Part shown: in pieces, positions 33,777-42,628 of the stretch | Position numbering within the stretch: position 1 is the first letter of the stretch | Layout: each line of letters opens with the position of its first letter | From: CADEER01 sp965216585 | GTDB taxonomy: Bacteria > Desulfobacterota > Binatia > HRBIN30 > CADEER01 | Assembly: GCA_965216585.1 (NCBI GenBank) | Contig: CBDCGC010000003.1 | Span: 4,709,091 to 4,773,090 of the forward strand | Direction: 5' to 3' | Length of the DNA: 64,000 nt | The notes under the pieces: generated by a model | Database searches by the model: none | Seen by the model: the letters and a program-made list of their open reading frames with translations, nothing else | Told to the model about the DNA's origin: nothing | Program-made: the position numbers and the translations under genes

Positions 33777-35051
33777 ATGAGCCCAGCAAGTGTCGCTAGT
33801 GTGATCCCATCGAAGGGGCAGGCAGGTGTCGATCCGAGCTCGATCCCGCTCGACGAGATCGACGTGTCGGACTCCGAGCTGTTCGAGACCGATACTCATT
33901 GGGGGTATTTCGAGAGGCTGCGGCGCGAGGATCCGGTTCACTACTGCGCCGCGAGCGACTTTGGGCCGTATTGGTCGGTGACCAAGTTCAACGACGTCAT
34001 GACCGTCGAGAAGGATCCCGAGACCTACTCGTCGGAGGGTTCGATCGTCATCGGTGACCCGCCGCCGGAGTTCTCGCTTTCGCCTGGGTTCATCGCGATG
34101 GACGGCCCCCGCCACATCGCTCACCGCAAGACGGTGCGGCCGGTCGTCGGTCCGCGCAACCTGAAACACTTCGAGCCGCTGATCCGCCAACGCGTCACCG
34201 AAATCCTCGACGGTCTGCCGGTCGGCGAAGCGTTTGACTGGGTCGACGCGGTCTCGATCGAGCTGACGACGGCGATGCTCGCGACGCTCTTCGACTTTCC
34301 TTACGAGCAACGCCGGCGCCTTACCTTCTGGTCGGACATGGCGACGGCGAGCCCGGTGTTGGTCGGCGCCACCGGTACGACCGAGGAAGAGCGTCAGGCG
34401 GCGCTCGAAGAGTGCCTGGCGGTGTTCCAGGGTCTGTGGAAGGAGAGGGAAGGGCGGCAGGACGCCAATCTCGATTTCATTACGGCGCTGGCGAACGGTG
34501 CGGCGACGCAGGATCTGACGCCGATGGACTATCTCGGTACCTTGATTCTGTTGATCGTCGGCGGCAACGACACGACGCGCAACTCGATCACCGGCGGCGT
34601 CTTGGCTCTAAACGAAAACCCGACCGAGTACGACAAGCTGCGCGCCGACCCGAAGCTGATCCCCAACATGGTGTCGGAGATCATTCGCTGGCAGACGCCG
34701 CTGGCCCACATGCGGCGCACGGCGACGCGCGACACAGAGCTCGCTGGCAAGCACATTCGGCAGGGCGACAAGGTCGTCATGTGGTACGTCTCGGCAAATC
34801 GCGACGAGTCGGTGATCCGGCGGGCGAACGAGTTTCTCATCGACCGAGAGAATGCGCGCGAGCACCTTTCTTTCGGATGGGGTGTCCACTTCTGCGTCGG
34901 CAGCCAACTGGCCGAGATGCAGTTGCGCGTTCTCTGGGAGGAGATCATGGCGCGCTACCGGATGGTGGAGGTCGTCGGCGAGCCAGTGCGCGTGCGTTCG
35001 AACTTCGTCAAAGGCTTTCACGAGCTAGCCGTCCGCCTGCACCCCCATTGA
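33777..35051 (+). CDS. CYP153-like cytochrome P450
   Basis: 424 residues. The motif series closely follows the CYP153 alkane/fatty-acid omega-hydroxylase family: LILLIVGGNDTTRNSITGG, PNMVSEIIRWQTPLAHMRRT, GDKVVMWYVSANRDESVI, and heme-binding FGWGVHFCVGSQLAEMQLR with Cys at 373, then VRSNFVKGFHEL. CYP153 enzymes hydroxylate terminal carbons and depend on ferredoxin partners; none are adjacent. The ATG at 33777 has GGAGG just upstream. Substrate assignment is by family resemblance only. Confidence 0.9.
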   Translation: MSPASVASVIPSKGQAGVDPSSIPLDEIDVSDSELFETDTHWGYFERLRREDPVHYCAASDFGPYWSVTKFNDVMTVEKDPETYSSEGSIVIGDPPPEFSLSPGFIAMDGPRHIAHRKTVRPVVGPRNLKHFEPLIRQRVTEILDGLPVGEAFDWVDAVSIELTTAMLATLFDFPYEQRRRLTFWSDMATASPVLVGATGTTEEERQAALEECLAVFQGLWKEREGRQDANLDFITALANGAATQDLTPMDYLGTLILLIVGGNDTTRNSITGGVLALNENPTEYDKLRADPKLIPNMVSEIIRWQTPLAHMRRTATRDTELAGKHIRQGDKVVMWYVSANRDESVIRRANEFLIDRENAREHLSFGWGVHFCVGSQLAEMQLRVLWEEIMARYRMVEVVGEPVRVRSNFVKGFHELAVRLHPH

Positions 35052-35110
35052 ACTGGGTTGGCAGCGTAGGAGTTGGCGGGTTTCGAGGCGGGTGGATTCC
35101 CCGGAGCCAT

Positions 35111-36292
35111 TCATACGCCGAGTAGCGAACGCAGGGTGCCGTTGAGGAAGACGCCCCGGGGGTCGAGTTGTTTGCGGGCCTCTGCGAATTGCTTCCATCG
35201 CGGGTAGAGCGGTCGCAGTGAGTCCGCGTTCTGACGATGCCACTTGCCCCAGTGCGGACGCCCGCCGAAATCGCGGAGGATCTTCTCGGCGTCGCTGAAG
35301 AGGGTCTGGTAGGGGAGGCCTTGCCCCTGGTGGACGGACACCGTCATGCCGGAGCGTTGGCTCGCCGGCGAGAGGGGAATGTCGTCGCCGGCGATGGTGC
35401 GCAACTCGACGGGCCAGACGACGTCGGGATGGTGTCGTTGCATGCACTCGCGCACCGCCAGAAAGGCATCGATGCCGACCGCGGCGGCGACGTTGTACTC
35501 GATCTCGACGTGGCGCTCGGCGCGCACCGAGGGCAGGATCCGGTAGCTGCGGTCGATGCGTTCGTAGGGCCGATCGGCGACGCTCGCGGCGTCGGCATCG
35601 GTCGGATCGATCACTTTCACTTCGGCCTTGTCGTTGTGCGGAAGCCAGAAGAACTCGCAGTGCCGATGTGTCGCTACGCGCTCGGCAAAGAGCTCGACCG
35701 CCTGCTTGATGGGTTCGCGCAGGGTGCGTTCGTGAAGTCGGTAGGCCGGCACCAGGCGCAGCGTGACCGCGGTGACGACGCCGAGCGCGCCGAGGCCGAG
35801 GCGCGCTGCTGGCAGGAGCTCGGGAGTCTCCGTGCTCGAGAGGCAGCGTAGCGATCCGTCGCCGCTGACCAGGCGCATCGCCTCGACCTGAGTCGACAGA
35901 CTGCCGAGCTTGGCGCCGGTGCCGTGCGTGCCGGTGGCGATGGCGCCGGCGAGAGTCTGTTGGTCGATGTCGCCGAGGTTCTCCATCGCCAGCCCTGCCG
36001 CGTGCAACGGGTCGCCGAGCGTCTCCAACACCGAGCCGGCGCCGATCGTGGCGGTGCGGGCGCTGGCGTCGATGCTCTCGACGCCGCTCAGGTGATCGAG
36101 GCAGAGCAGGGTGTCGTCGGTGGCCACCAGCGGTGCGTGCGAGTGACCGCTGCCGGCAACGCGCAGCGTCGATCCACGCGCCGCGGCCGCGGCGACCAGC
36201 TCGGCGACCGCCTCCTCGTCGCGCGGGTGTTCGATCGCTGTCGGCTGCGCCGTGACGGTGCCCGACCAGTTCTGCCACGTCGCGCGGTTCAC
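35111..36292 (-). CDS. FAD-linked oxidoreductase, D-arabinono-1,4-lactone oxidase type
   Basis: About 393 residues from a GTG at 36292. The FAD-binding PCMH-like domain shows VAAAAARGSTLRVAGSGHSH, with the GSGHSH element used for FAD attachment in this family, and NLGDIDQQTLAGAIATGTHGTG. The C-terminal ALO domain ends with HWGKWHRQNADSL and FAEARKQLDPRGVFLNGTL. Family members oxidise sugar lactones or sugar alcohols with O2 or another acceptor. The open frame continues upstream to 36475, but that part overlaps the divergent gene and looks non-coding. Confidence 0.9.
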   Translation of the reverse strand: MNRATWQNWSGTVTAQPTAIEHPRDEEAVAELVAAAAARGSTLRVAGSGHSHAPLVATDDTLLCLDHLSGVESIDASARTATIGAGSVLETLGDPLHAAGLAMENLGDIDQQTLAGAIATGTHGTGAKLGSLSTQVEAMRLVSGDGSLRCLSSTETPELLPAARLGLGALGVVTAVTLRLVPAYRLHERTLREPIKQAVELFAERVATHRHCEFFWLPHNDKAEVKVIDPTDADAASVADRPYERIDRSYRILPSVRAERHVEIEYNVAAAVGIDAFLAVRECMQRHHPDVVWPVELRTIAGDDIPLSPASQRSGMTVSVHQGQGLPYQTLFSDAEKILRDFGGRPHWGKWHRQNADSLRPLYPRWKQFAEARKQLDPRGVFLNGTLRSLLGV

Positions 36293-36356
36293 GATGGGAT
36301 CATGCGATGCGCAGCGGTGCCGGAGCAAGCGGGTGCGAAACGCGGAGAGGGAGGAT

Positions 36357-38036
36357 ATGGCTGTTGTCCTTGTGAATCCGATGCGCGAGAAGCGAAATGG
36401 CATACCAGCGGATTTCATCGAGGCACTTCGGTCGGTGGCCGACGTCTGCTTGCTCGCCGTCGTGGCGCTCGGCATCTGGCTGCGGCTGAGCTCCTTCCCG
36501 GCCTACGTTGCCGATTCCGGCGACGAGTGGGGCAATACGGTTGCGCCGCTTCGCCTCCTCCATCAGGTGGGCGATCCCGGCACCTTCTTTCACCCGTCGC
36601 TGTACTACTATGCGACCTCCGTCGCCTACCTTCTCGTCTACGGCGTCGCCCGTGTCGCTGGAGCGTCCGGCGCTCTGGAGTCGATGACCGATCTCTTCGT
36701 TCTCGACGAGCGCAGCTTCGTCCTGGCGGCGCGGGTGGTGTCGACACTTGCCGCGCTGCTGACGATTGCCGGCGTGTACTGGATCGGGCGAACGATGTGG
36801 AGCTCGCACGCCGGCCTGATTTCGGCATCGCTGTTGGCGCTGTTGCCGGCGCACCTGCACTACTCGAAGACGGTGCGCGTCGATGCCCTGGCCGTGTTTC
36901 TCTTCGTCGTCGCGGTGTGGGCGATGGTCGAGGCGGTGCGAGACGGTCGCCGCCGCAAACACGATGGCGCCGCGGTTGCGGTGGGCCTGGCGACCGGTGC
37001 GAACTACACCGGCGCGCTGCTCGGACCCTGGCTCTGGCTTGCCGCGTGGCTCGGCGGGCGGTGCGCGACCGGTGATGAGGGCCGGTGGGGGTTCAACTGG
37101 CGAGCGGCGGCGCGGCCGTTGGTGATTGCGGCGTCCGTGTTCGCCCTGGCGAGCCCCTTCGTGCTGCTGAACTATGGCAGATCCGTCCGCGATCTCTCGT
37201 TCATTCTCGGCCTGTCGGTGGAGACCCACAGCGGCTGGGAAGCTCGCGATGCGTTCTACTATCTGCAGGAGCTGCTGCAATGGTCGCCGTCGCTGGTGGC
37301 GTTGGTCGCCGGGGCGTGTGCTTCCATGTTGTTTCTCGGCAATCGAGCGGAGCGTTTCCTGGTTTCGATTGCGGTGATCGCGCTCGCCCTTTTCTCGGTC
37401 GCGCAGTCGAAAGACATGCGCTTCGTTCTGCCGGTGCTGGCGCTCCTTTGTGTCGTCTGCGGTGGCATCTACGATTGTTTGGCGAGACGGGTGGCGAGAG
37501 GTTGGCTGTGGAGGTCTTTGCTGCTCCTTCCCTGCTACGGCCTGGTGGCGTCGAGTCTGAGCGCGATGACCCCAAAGGCGCTCTATCCGATCGTGCACGA
37601 ACGGTTGTTGCGGCCGGATGCGCACGTCTTCGATTGGATCGAGGAAAACGTGCCGCGTCGTTCGCGGGTGGTCGTCGAGTCGGGCATCTTGCCGCTGCTC
37701 GACATCGTGGCCGAAGACGGAGAACTGGCGGTGGCTGTGCGCGAGTCGCTGGTACGGGTGCGACCGGGACTGGATCAGCACTTCATCGGCGCCGTCTACA
37801 TCGGTGGTTGCAACTACGAGCCGGAGAAAGTAGCGCGACGCGAGATCGATTTCGCGGTGGTCTCGCAGAGAAACGTGCACAACGTCGAGCGCCGCTGTGA
37901 AGAGCTCGCGAAGGTGTGTGAGTTCTACGCCCAACTCCGCGAGCACGGTCGCGCCGTTTTCACGACACCTCCCGGGCACGAGCAGATTGTCGTCTACGAC
38001 GTACGCGAGTCCGGGCGCGCGAGCGATCGGCGGTGA
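36357..38036 (+). CDS. GT39-like integral membrane glycosyltransferase
   Basis: 559 residues, with about 10-12 hydrophobic segments. The first periplasmic loop has YVADSGDEWGNT (the acidic catalytic position of PMT/ArnT-type GT-C enzymes) and FFHPSLYYY. Such enzymes transfer sugars from polyprenyl-phosphate donors to protein or lipid at the outer face of the inner membrane. The ATG at 36357 has GGGAGG. The last codons (ASDRR) lie inside the composite repeat that begins at 38021, so the C-terminus may have been altered by the repeat. Confidence 0.82.
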   Translation: MAVVLVNPMREKRNGIPADFIEALRSVADVCLLAVVALGIWLRLSSFPAYVADSGDEWGNTVAPLRLLHQVGDPGTFFHPSLYYYATSVAYLLVYGVARVAGASGALESMTDLFVLDERSFVLAARVVSTLAALLTIAGVYWIGRTMWSSHAGLISASLLALLPAHLHYSKTVRVDALAVFLFVVAVWAMVEAVRDGRRRKHDGAAVAVGLATGANYTGALLGPWLWLAAWLGGRCATGDEGRWGFNWRAAARPLVIAASVFALASPFVLLNYGRSVRDLSFILGLSVETHSGWEARDAFYYLQELLQWSPSLVALVAGACASMLFLGNRAERFLVSIAVIALALFSVAQSKDMRFVLPVLALLCVVCGGIYDCLARRVARGWLWRSLLLLPCYGLVASSLSAMTPKALYPIVHERLLRPDAHVFDWIEENVPRRSRVVVESGILPLLDIVAEDGELAVAVRESLVRVRPGLDQHFIGAVYIGGCNYEPEKVARREIDFAVVSQRNVHNVERRCEELAKVCEFYAQLREHGRAVFTTPPGHEQIVVYDVRESGRASDRR

Positions 38037-38505
38037 AGTGAGTTGGTAGGAGTACGACCAACAACCGAGGGCTGAAGCCCACGGCTGGGGAGAGAAGCCC
38101 GGTGAACCGGGCTGAGATTGCGTCACCGGTGTCCCGTCCGGATCATTGTGAGCGGAGAACCGCAGCGACACGGCCCTTCGCCTACGCCTGTGCCTGCGCC
38201 TCAGCCTACGAGCGCAGCGAGTCTCGCCCGGTAAGGGGCTTGGATGATTTCAGCCGGGTGTTTGAGCGATCGGCGGTGAAGTGAGTTGGTAGGAGTACGA
38301 CCAACAACCGAGGGCTGAAGCCTACGGCTGCGGGAGAGAAGCCCGGTGAACCGGGCTGAGATTGCGTCACCGGTGTCCCGTCCGGATCATTGTGAGCGGA
38401 GAACCCTCGACCTGTCTCGCGCAGCGACACGGCCCTTCGCCTGTGCCTGTGCCTAAGCCTACGAGCGCACTTGTCCTCCGGAGCAATGGCGAAGGGGGAG
38501 CGAGT
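38021..38505. repeat. Composite repeat B, tandem duplication (243-bp period)
   Basis: GAGCGATCGGCGGTGAAGTG starts at 38021 and again at 38264. Each copy then contains CCGAGGGCTGAAGCC and GAAGCCCGGTGAACCGGGCT palindromes, GTCCGGATCATTGTGAGCGG, CGCAGCGACACGGCCC, a hexamer run (GCCTACGCCTGTGCC) and a GAGCGCA tail. The second copy ends with CTTGTCCTCCGGAGCAATGG. No gene in this block apart from the tail of the glycosyltransferase. Confidence 0.92.
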
Positions 38506-38517
38506 CTCAGGGTTGGC

Positions 38518-39150
38518 ATGCGGCTCGGCAATCCGTCACAATTCGTCGTGATGGTTGTCCTTGCGCAGAACGCGGTCCGAATCGTTTCGCCGGCGCTGCT
38601 GGTCGTCGTGCTCATTCTCTGTGTGGCCGACGGTGTTGCCGCGCACGGCAGCCCCGAACGTTGGGCGGCGGAGTCGACCGACTTCGGCTGTTGGTTGACG
38701 CGTTGGCTCGAGGGCGAGGCGGACGCCAACGGCCAGGCGATCGTCGGCATGCAGGTCGTGTTGGGACAGATCATTCCGGCGCGCGGTGGCTCCCCGCGAA
38801 CGGGGATCACCGCGGGCGAGCTGGCCGGGGAATTGACTCTCAACGTGCGGGTGACCGATCCGTCGTTGAAGGACGCGGTGGCGATCGATATCGGGCGGAC
38901 CACGGGCAAGTCGATTGGCCTGGGCAAACGCGAGCTGAGCGGCGAGCTCGGCGAGTTTCCGTCTTTCTATGTGAGCGGTGCCAAGGCCGAGGGCCTCGCT
39001 CGTTCTCTGCGTGCCGGCCAGGTGAGCGCCGTCATCGTGCGGCGGTCGGGCGGCGAGGAGACTCGCTTTCCGATTCCCGACGCCGGTCTTCGCGTCGGCC
39101 TTGCGATGTACGACGCCTGCGTCGCCAGCAAGGAACATCGCCCCGTTTGA
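38518..39150 (+). CDS. Exported hypothetical protein
   Basis: About 210 residues. A hydrophobic signal (IVSPALLVVVLILCVADGVAA) ends before HGSPERWAAE. The mature part has GMQVVLGQIIPARG and a strand-rich C-terminus (VSAVIVRRSGGEETRFPI, LRVGLAMYDACVAS). I do not recognise a family. The start is uncertain: ATG at 38518 or 38551, neither with a good ribosome binding site, because repeat B ends just upstream and may have replaced the native 5' region. Confidence 0.6.
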   Translation: MRLGNPSQFVVMVVLAQNAVRIVSPALLVVVLILCVADGVAAHGSPERWAAESTDFGCWLTRWLEGEADANGQAIVGMQVVLGQIIPARGGSPRTGITAGELAGELTLNVRVTDPSLKDAVAIDIGRTTGKSIGLGKRELSGELGEFPSFYVSGAKAEGLARSLRAGQVSAVIVRRSGGEETRFPIPDAGLRVGLAMYDACVASKEHRPV

Positions 39151-39191
39151 GATATCGGGCTGCTAGCGGTGCGCCGGGTGTCTCGGAGCGC

Positions 39192-40376
39192 TCAGCCGAG
39201 CGCGCCGCAGGCGCGCAGGCGTTCGACATCTTCGCGGCCGACGCCGATCTCGGCGAGAATCTCTTCGCCGTGCTCGCCGAGGCCGGGTGCGGCGGTGCGG
39301 ATCTCGCTCGCGGTGATCGCGAAGCGCTCGGCCGGGCGCGCCTGGCGCATCGGCCCGCCGATTGGGTGTTCGCTTTCGTGGATCAACTCGTTCTCGACGA
39401 TCTGCGCGTGGTCGAGTAGCTCGCTGCGGCTCAACACCGGTGCGCAGGGAACCTCCTCTGCTTCGAAGCGCGCCAGCCATTCGGCGGTCGATCGTGCCCT
39501 CAGCACTTCCTGCAACTTGCTCAGGCGTTCGCCGGCGTGGGCGACGCGGCCGCCGGCAGTCGAGAAGCGCTCGTCTGCGAGCCAATCGAGTCGATCGACG
39601 GCGCGGCAGAGTCCCTCCCATTCATCGTCCGACACCGCTCCGGCGGTGATGTAACCGTCGGCGGTCACGAAAACCAGATCTTGTGCGAAACGTGCCCGCG
39701 CACCCTTGGTTCCCTCGCCCGCCCAGGTGTGACCGGCCATCGCCTCCGGCCAGTGAAAGGCGACGGTGGCATCGAGCATCGACAGTCGGACGTGTTGGGC
39801 GGTGCCGGTACGCTCGCGCGCCAGCAGCGCCGCGGTGATCGCCTGCGCCGCGGTCAGGCCGGTGAGTTTGTCGGGGATGATGAGGCGCATCATGCGCGGC
39901 CGGCCGCTGTCGCGGTCAGCTTGGATGGCCGCCAGGCCCGACAGTGCTTGCACGACCGGATCGTACACGCGCTTGTCTGCGTAGGGGCCGCTGTCGCCAA
40001 AGCCGCTGATCGAAACGTAGACCAGGTGCGGGTTGCGGCGGCGCATCTCGGCCTCGCCGAGGTGGAGTCGCTCGACCACGCCGGGGCGGAAGTTCTGTAC
40101 GAAGACGTCAGCGCTTTCGACCAGGCGCAAGAGCACTTCGCGAGCCCGCTCGTTTTTGAGGTCCAAAGCGAGCGAGCGCTTGTTGCGGTTCACCGTCGCA
40201 AAGGTCGCCGACACTCCGTTTCGCGTCGCGCCCATGTGGCGAACCAGATCGCCACCCTGCGGCCGCTCGACTTTGACGACGTCGGCTCCCTGATCGGCGA
40301 GAATCCTGGTCGCCAGCGGACCCGAGATCATCGTCGTCAAATCGACGACCCTTATACCCGCCAACGCTCCCGCCAT
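39192..40376 (-). CDS. CaiB/BaiF family III CoA-transferase
   Basis: 394 residues. Family marks: GIRVVDLTTMISGPLATRIL and LADQGADVVKVERPQGGD at the N-terminus, NRNKRSLALDLK, VFVQNFRPGVVERL, ISGFGDSGPYADKRVYDPVVQALSG (given in outline; the Asp in YDP is the expected acyl-carrying residue) and PCAPVLS. These enzymes move CoA between carboxylic acids; substrates range from carnitine to bile acids and formate/oxalate. The ATG at 40376 follows GGGGGTG. It stands alone between repeat blocks, so the substrate cannot be inferred. Confidence 0.95.
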   Translation of the reverse strand: MAGALAGIRVVDLTTMISGPLATRILADQGADVVKVERPQGGDLVRHMGATRNGVSATFATVNRNKRSLALDLKNERAREVLLRLVESADVFVQNFRPGVVERLHLGEAEMRRRNPHLVYVSISGFGDSGPYADKRVYDPVVQALSGLAAIQADRDSGRPRMMRLIIPDKLTGLTAAQAITAALLARERTGTAQHVRLSMLDATVAFHWPEAMAGHTWAGEGTKGARARFAQDLVFVTADGYITAGAVSDDEWEGLCRAVDRLDWLADERFSTAGGRVAHAGERLSKLQEVLRARSTAEWLARFEAEEVPCAPVLSRSELLDHAQIVENELIHESEHPIGGPMRQARPAERFAITASEIRTAAPGLGEHGEEILAEIGVGREDVERLRACGALG

Positions 40377-40389
40377 GTTTCACCCCCTC

Positions 40390-40880
40390 GTGCCGTTCTT
40401 TTCGACAACGATAGTGAACCTGAAAGAAGAAAGAATCCACGGCGAGAAGCCGACGAGCGGACTGGTCCGCCGGCCTGTGCGCCGAAGCCGAATGGCGAAG
40501 GTGGAAGCCAAGTGGCGCCTGAGCAGCGAAGCCTTGGTGTCAGGTGTAAAGGGGGAGCGGGTTTCAACGCGGCGGCGGCCTCGTGGGGCTTGGAAGATTT
40601 CAGCCGGTCGCTCGGGCGCTCGGCATTGGACGGAGAAACGAGGAAGATGAGTACGAACGACGACAGCCGAGGGCTGAAGCCCACGGCTGAGGGAGAGAAG
40701 CCCGGTGAACCGGGCTGGGGCGGCGTCACCCGCTATTGCGTCCGCAACGTTGTGGGCGCTGAAACGTCAAGATCGTCTCGCGCAGCGACACCACCCTTCG
40801 CCTACGCCTGTGCCTACGCCTGTGCCTACGAGCGCACTTGTCCTCCGGAGCAATGGCGAAGGGGGAGCGAGTTTCATCCT
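40390..40880. repeat. Composite repeat B, third locus
   Basis: From about 40595: GGGCTTGGAAGATTTCAGCC, CCGAGGGCTGAAGCCCACGG, AAGCCCGGTGAACCGGGCTG, GTCTCGCGCAGCGACACC, hexamers GCCTACGCCTGTGCCTACGC, then GAGCGCACTTGTCCTCCGG and GCAATGGCGAAGGGGGAGCG. It matches the 38264-38505 copy in order. A looser variant (CCGAATGGCGAAGGTGGAAG) lies at 40487. No supported gene in the 548-bp gap. Confidence 0.88.
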
Positions 40881-40924
40881 GGAGGTGTTGCAATCGTGTT
40901 TTTCCGAGAATAGGGTCGCTCTTC

Positions 40925-42619
40925 GTGCGTCCGGTCATCGATGGAGTACTCGCGGTTCATGAGGACTCGAGCTCATGTGCCGCTCTGTTTGTCGATGACC
41001 GACTCGAGTACGCAGCGGCGGAAGAACGCTTCAGTCGCATTCGTTTTCACGCCGGTCATCCGCGGCATACGCTGGCCAGCATCCGGCGCCGCTACGGCGT
41101 CGGTATCGACGAGATCGAAAGTGTCGTCGCGGCCAATCGCTATTCGTTCTTGCCGAGTCTGCCGCTGCCGCTGTTGCCGCAAGCGGAGCACGACTATTTC
41201 GGCTTGGCGCACAAGACCTTTCTCCGCTACCAGCAGGCGCTGTGGGAGTCTCCGCGTTTGGCTTCCGCCGTCGAATCAACGGTCGGCGCGATGCTGCGCT
41301 ACCGGTTCCCGCGGCTGGTGCATGTGGCTGACCACCATACGTCGCACGCCTATGCTGCCTATCTGACGTCCGGTTTCGACCAGGCCACAGCGATTACGAT
41401 TGACGGCTTCGGTGACGGAAGCTCAGGCAAGGTGTTTCGCTGCACGGCGGGGCGCTGCGAAGAGCTCTACGGACTCTCGGCGGTGCATTCTCTCGGAATT
41501 TTTCACGCCGAGATCGCCCAGCTTCTCGGCATTGATTCGCGGCTCGGCGGCAAAGTTACGGGACTCGCTGCCTACGGCGATCCCGGTCCGGCGTACCCCA
41601 CCGTCGCGCGTCTGGTGCGCCTGGCTTCCGATCAGAAAAGCTTTCTCATGCCGGCCGTCGGGGAGCGCAAGAGGAAGCGATCTCCGTATGCGGACATCCT
41701 GCGATTTCGCCGCGAGGATGTTGCTGCAGCGGTGCAAAAGCGACTCGAAGACGTCTTCGTCGGCTATGTCGAGACGGCGCTACGAGAAAGTGGAGTATCG
41801 GACGTCGTGTTGGCCGGAGGTGTTTTCGGCAACGTCAAGTTGACGCAGCGCATTTGCGGAATCGCCGGTGTGGGACGCCTGTTCGTGCATCCGGCGATGA
41901 ACGACCAGGGGATCGCCGCGGGTGCCGGCTTGGAGTATCTCGCGCGCACGCGCGGACTTCGTCCGCGCCGACTGCCAGATGTGTTCTTGGGGCCCGAGTT
42001 CTCCGACGAGGAGTGCGCGCGGGCGTTGGATGCGGCGGCTCTGGAGTATCGAGAGGAGCGCGACATCGACGGGGCCGTTGCCGATCTTCTCGCCGACGGT
42101 CAGGTCGTCGCACGATTTTCCGGCAGGATGGAGTACGGTCCGCGGGCGCTCGGAAACCGCAGCATCCTGTATCGCAGTGACGATCCCAAAGTGAATGACT
42201 GGCTCAACCGAATGTTGCGCCGCAGAGAGTACATGCCGTTCGCGCCGATGACGCTGGCCGATCGCGCGGAGGCCTGCTACGGCGATGTCTCTCGTTGGGA
42301 GGATTGCCTGCGCTTCATGACGGTGTCTGTTCCCTGTACTCCCTACATGCGACGGACTTCACCCGGTGCGGTGCACATCGATGGGACGGCGCGCCCGCAA
42401 TTGGTAAACGAGCGAGACAACTCCGATTGCTATCGGATCGTACGCCTCTTCCAGGAAAAGACGGGAATTCCCTCGTTGATCAACACTTCGTTCAACATGC
42501 ACGAGGAGCCGATCGTATGCACACCCGAGGATGCGTGCCGGGCGTTCGAGGCGTCGGGTTTGCCGTATCTGGCGATGAATCGTTTTCTGGTGTTCCGAGA
42601 CGGGACAACCGGTGGATGA
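40925..42619 (+). CDS. Carbamoyltransferase, NodU/CmcH type
   Basis: About 564 residues. The N-terminal YrdC/Kae1-like carbamoyl-transfer part shows CAALFVDDRLEYAAAEERFSR, VADHHTSHAYAAYL (metal-binding His pair, near residue 135) and GFGDGSSGKVF. The C-terminal domain shows FSGRMEYGPRALGNRSILY (near 399), EYMPFAPMTL and LINTSFNMHEEPIVCTPEDA. Such enzymes carbamoylate hydroxyl groups of natural products or Nod factors using carbamoyl phosphate and ATP. The GTG at 40925 is chosen because the family fold starts within ten residues; the earlier sequence is repeat DNA. Leads a four-gene region with a radical SAM enzyme and a desaturase. Confidence 0.93.
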   Translation: MRPVIDGVLAVHEDSSSCAALFVDDRLEYAAAEERFSRIRFHAGHPRHTLASIRRRYGVGIDEIESVVAANRYSFLPSLPLPLLPQAEHDYFGLAHKTFLRYQQALWESPRLASAVESTVGAMLRYRFPRLVHVADHHTSHAYAAYLTSGFDQATAITIDGFGDGSSGKVFRCTAGRCEELYGLSAVHSLGIFHAEIAQLLGIDSRLGGKVTGLAAYGDPGPAYPTVARLVRLASDQKSFLMPAVGERKRKRSPYADILRFRREDVAAAVQKRLEDVFVGYVETALRESGVSDVVLAGGVFGNVKLTQRICGIAGVGRLFVHPAMNDQGIAAGAGLEYLARTRGLRPRRLPDVFLGPEFSDEECARALDAAALEYREERDIDGAVADLLADGQVVARFSGRMEYGPRALGNRSILYRSDDPKVNDWLNRMLRRREYMPFAPMTLADRAEACYGDVSRWEDCLRFMTVSVPCTPYMRRTSPGAVHIDGTARPQLVNERDNSDCYRIVRLFQEKTGIPSLINTSFNMHEEPIVCTPEDACRAFEASGLPYLAMNRFLVFRDGTTGG

Positions 42620-42628
42620 GGCGCGGCC

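Noticed and set aside
36300..38171. 623-codon leftward frame over the glycosyltransferase
   Set aside because: Antisense shadow; His/Arg/Gln-rich and without any hydrophobic or domain pattern, while the plus-strand gene is a clear membrane protein.
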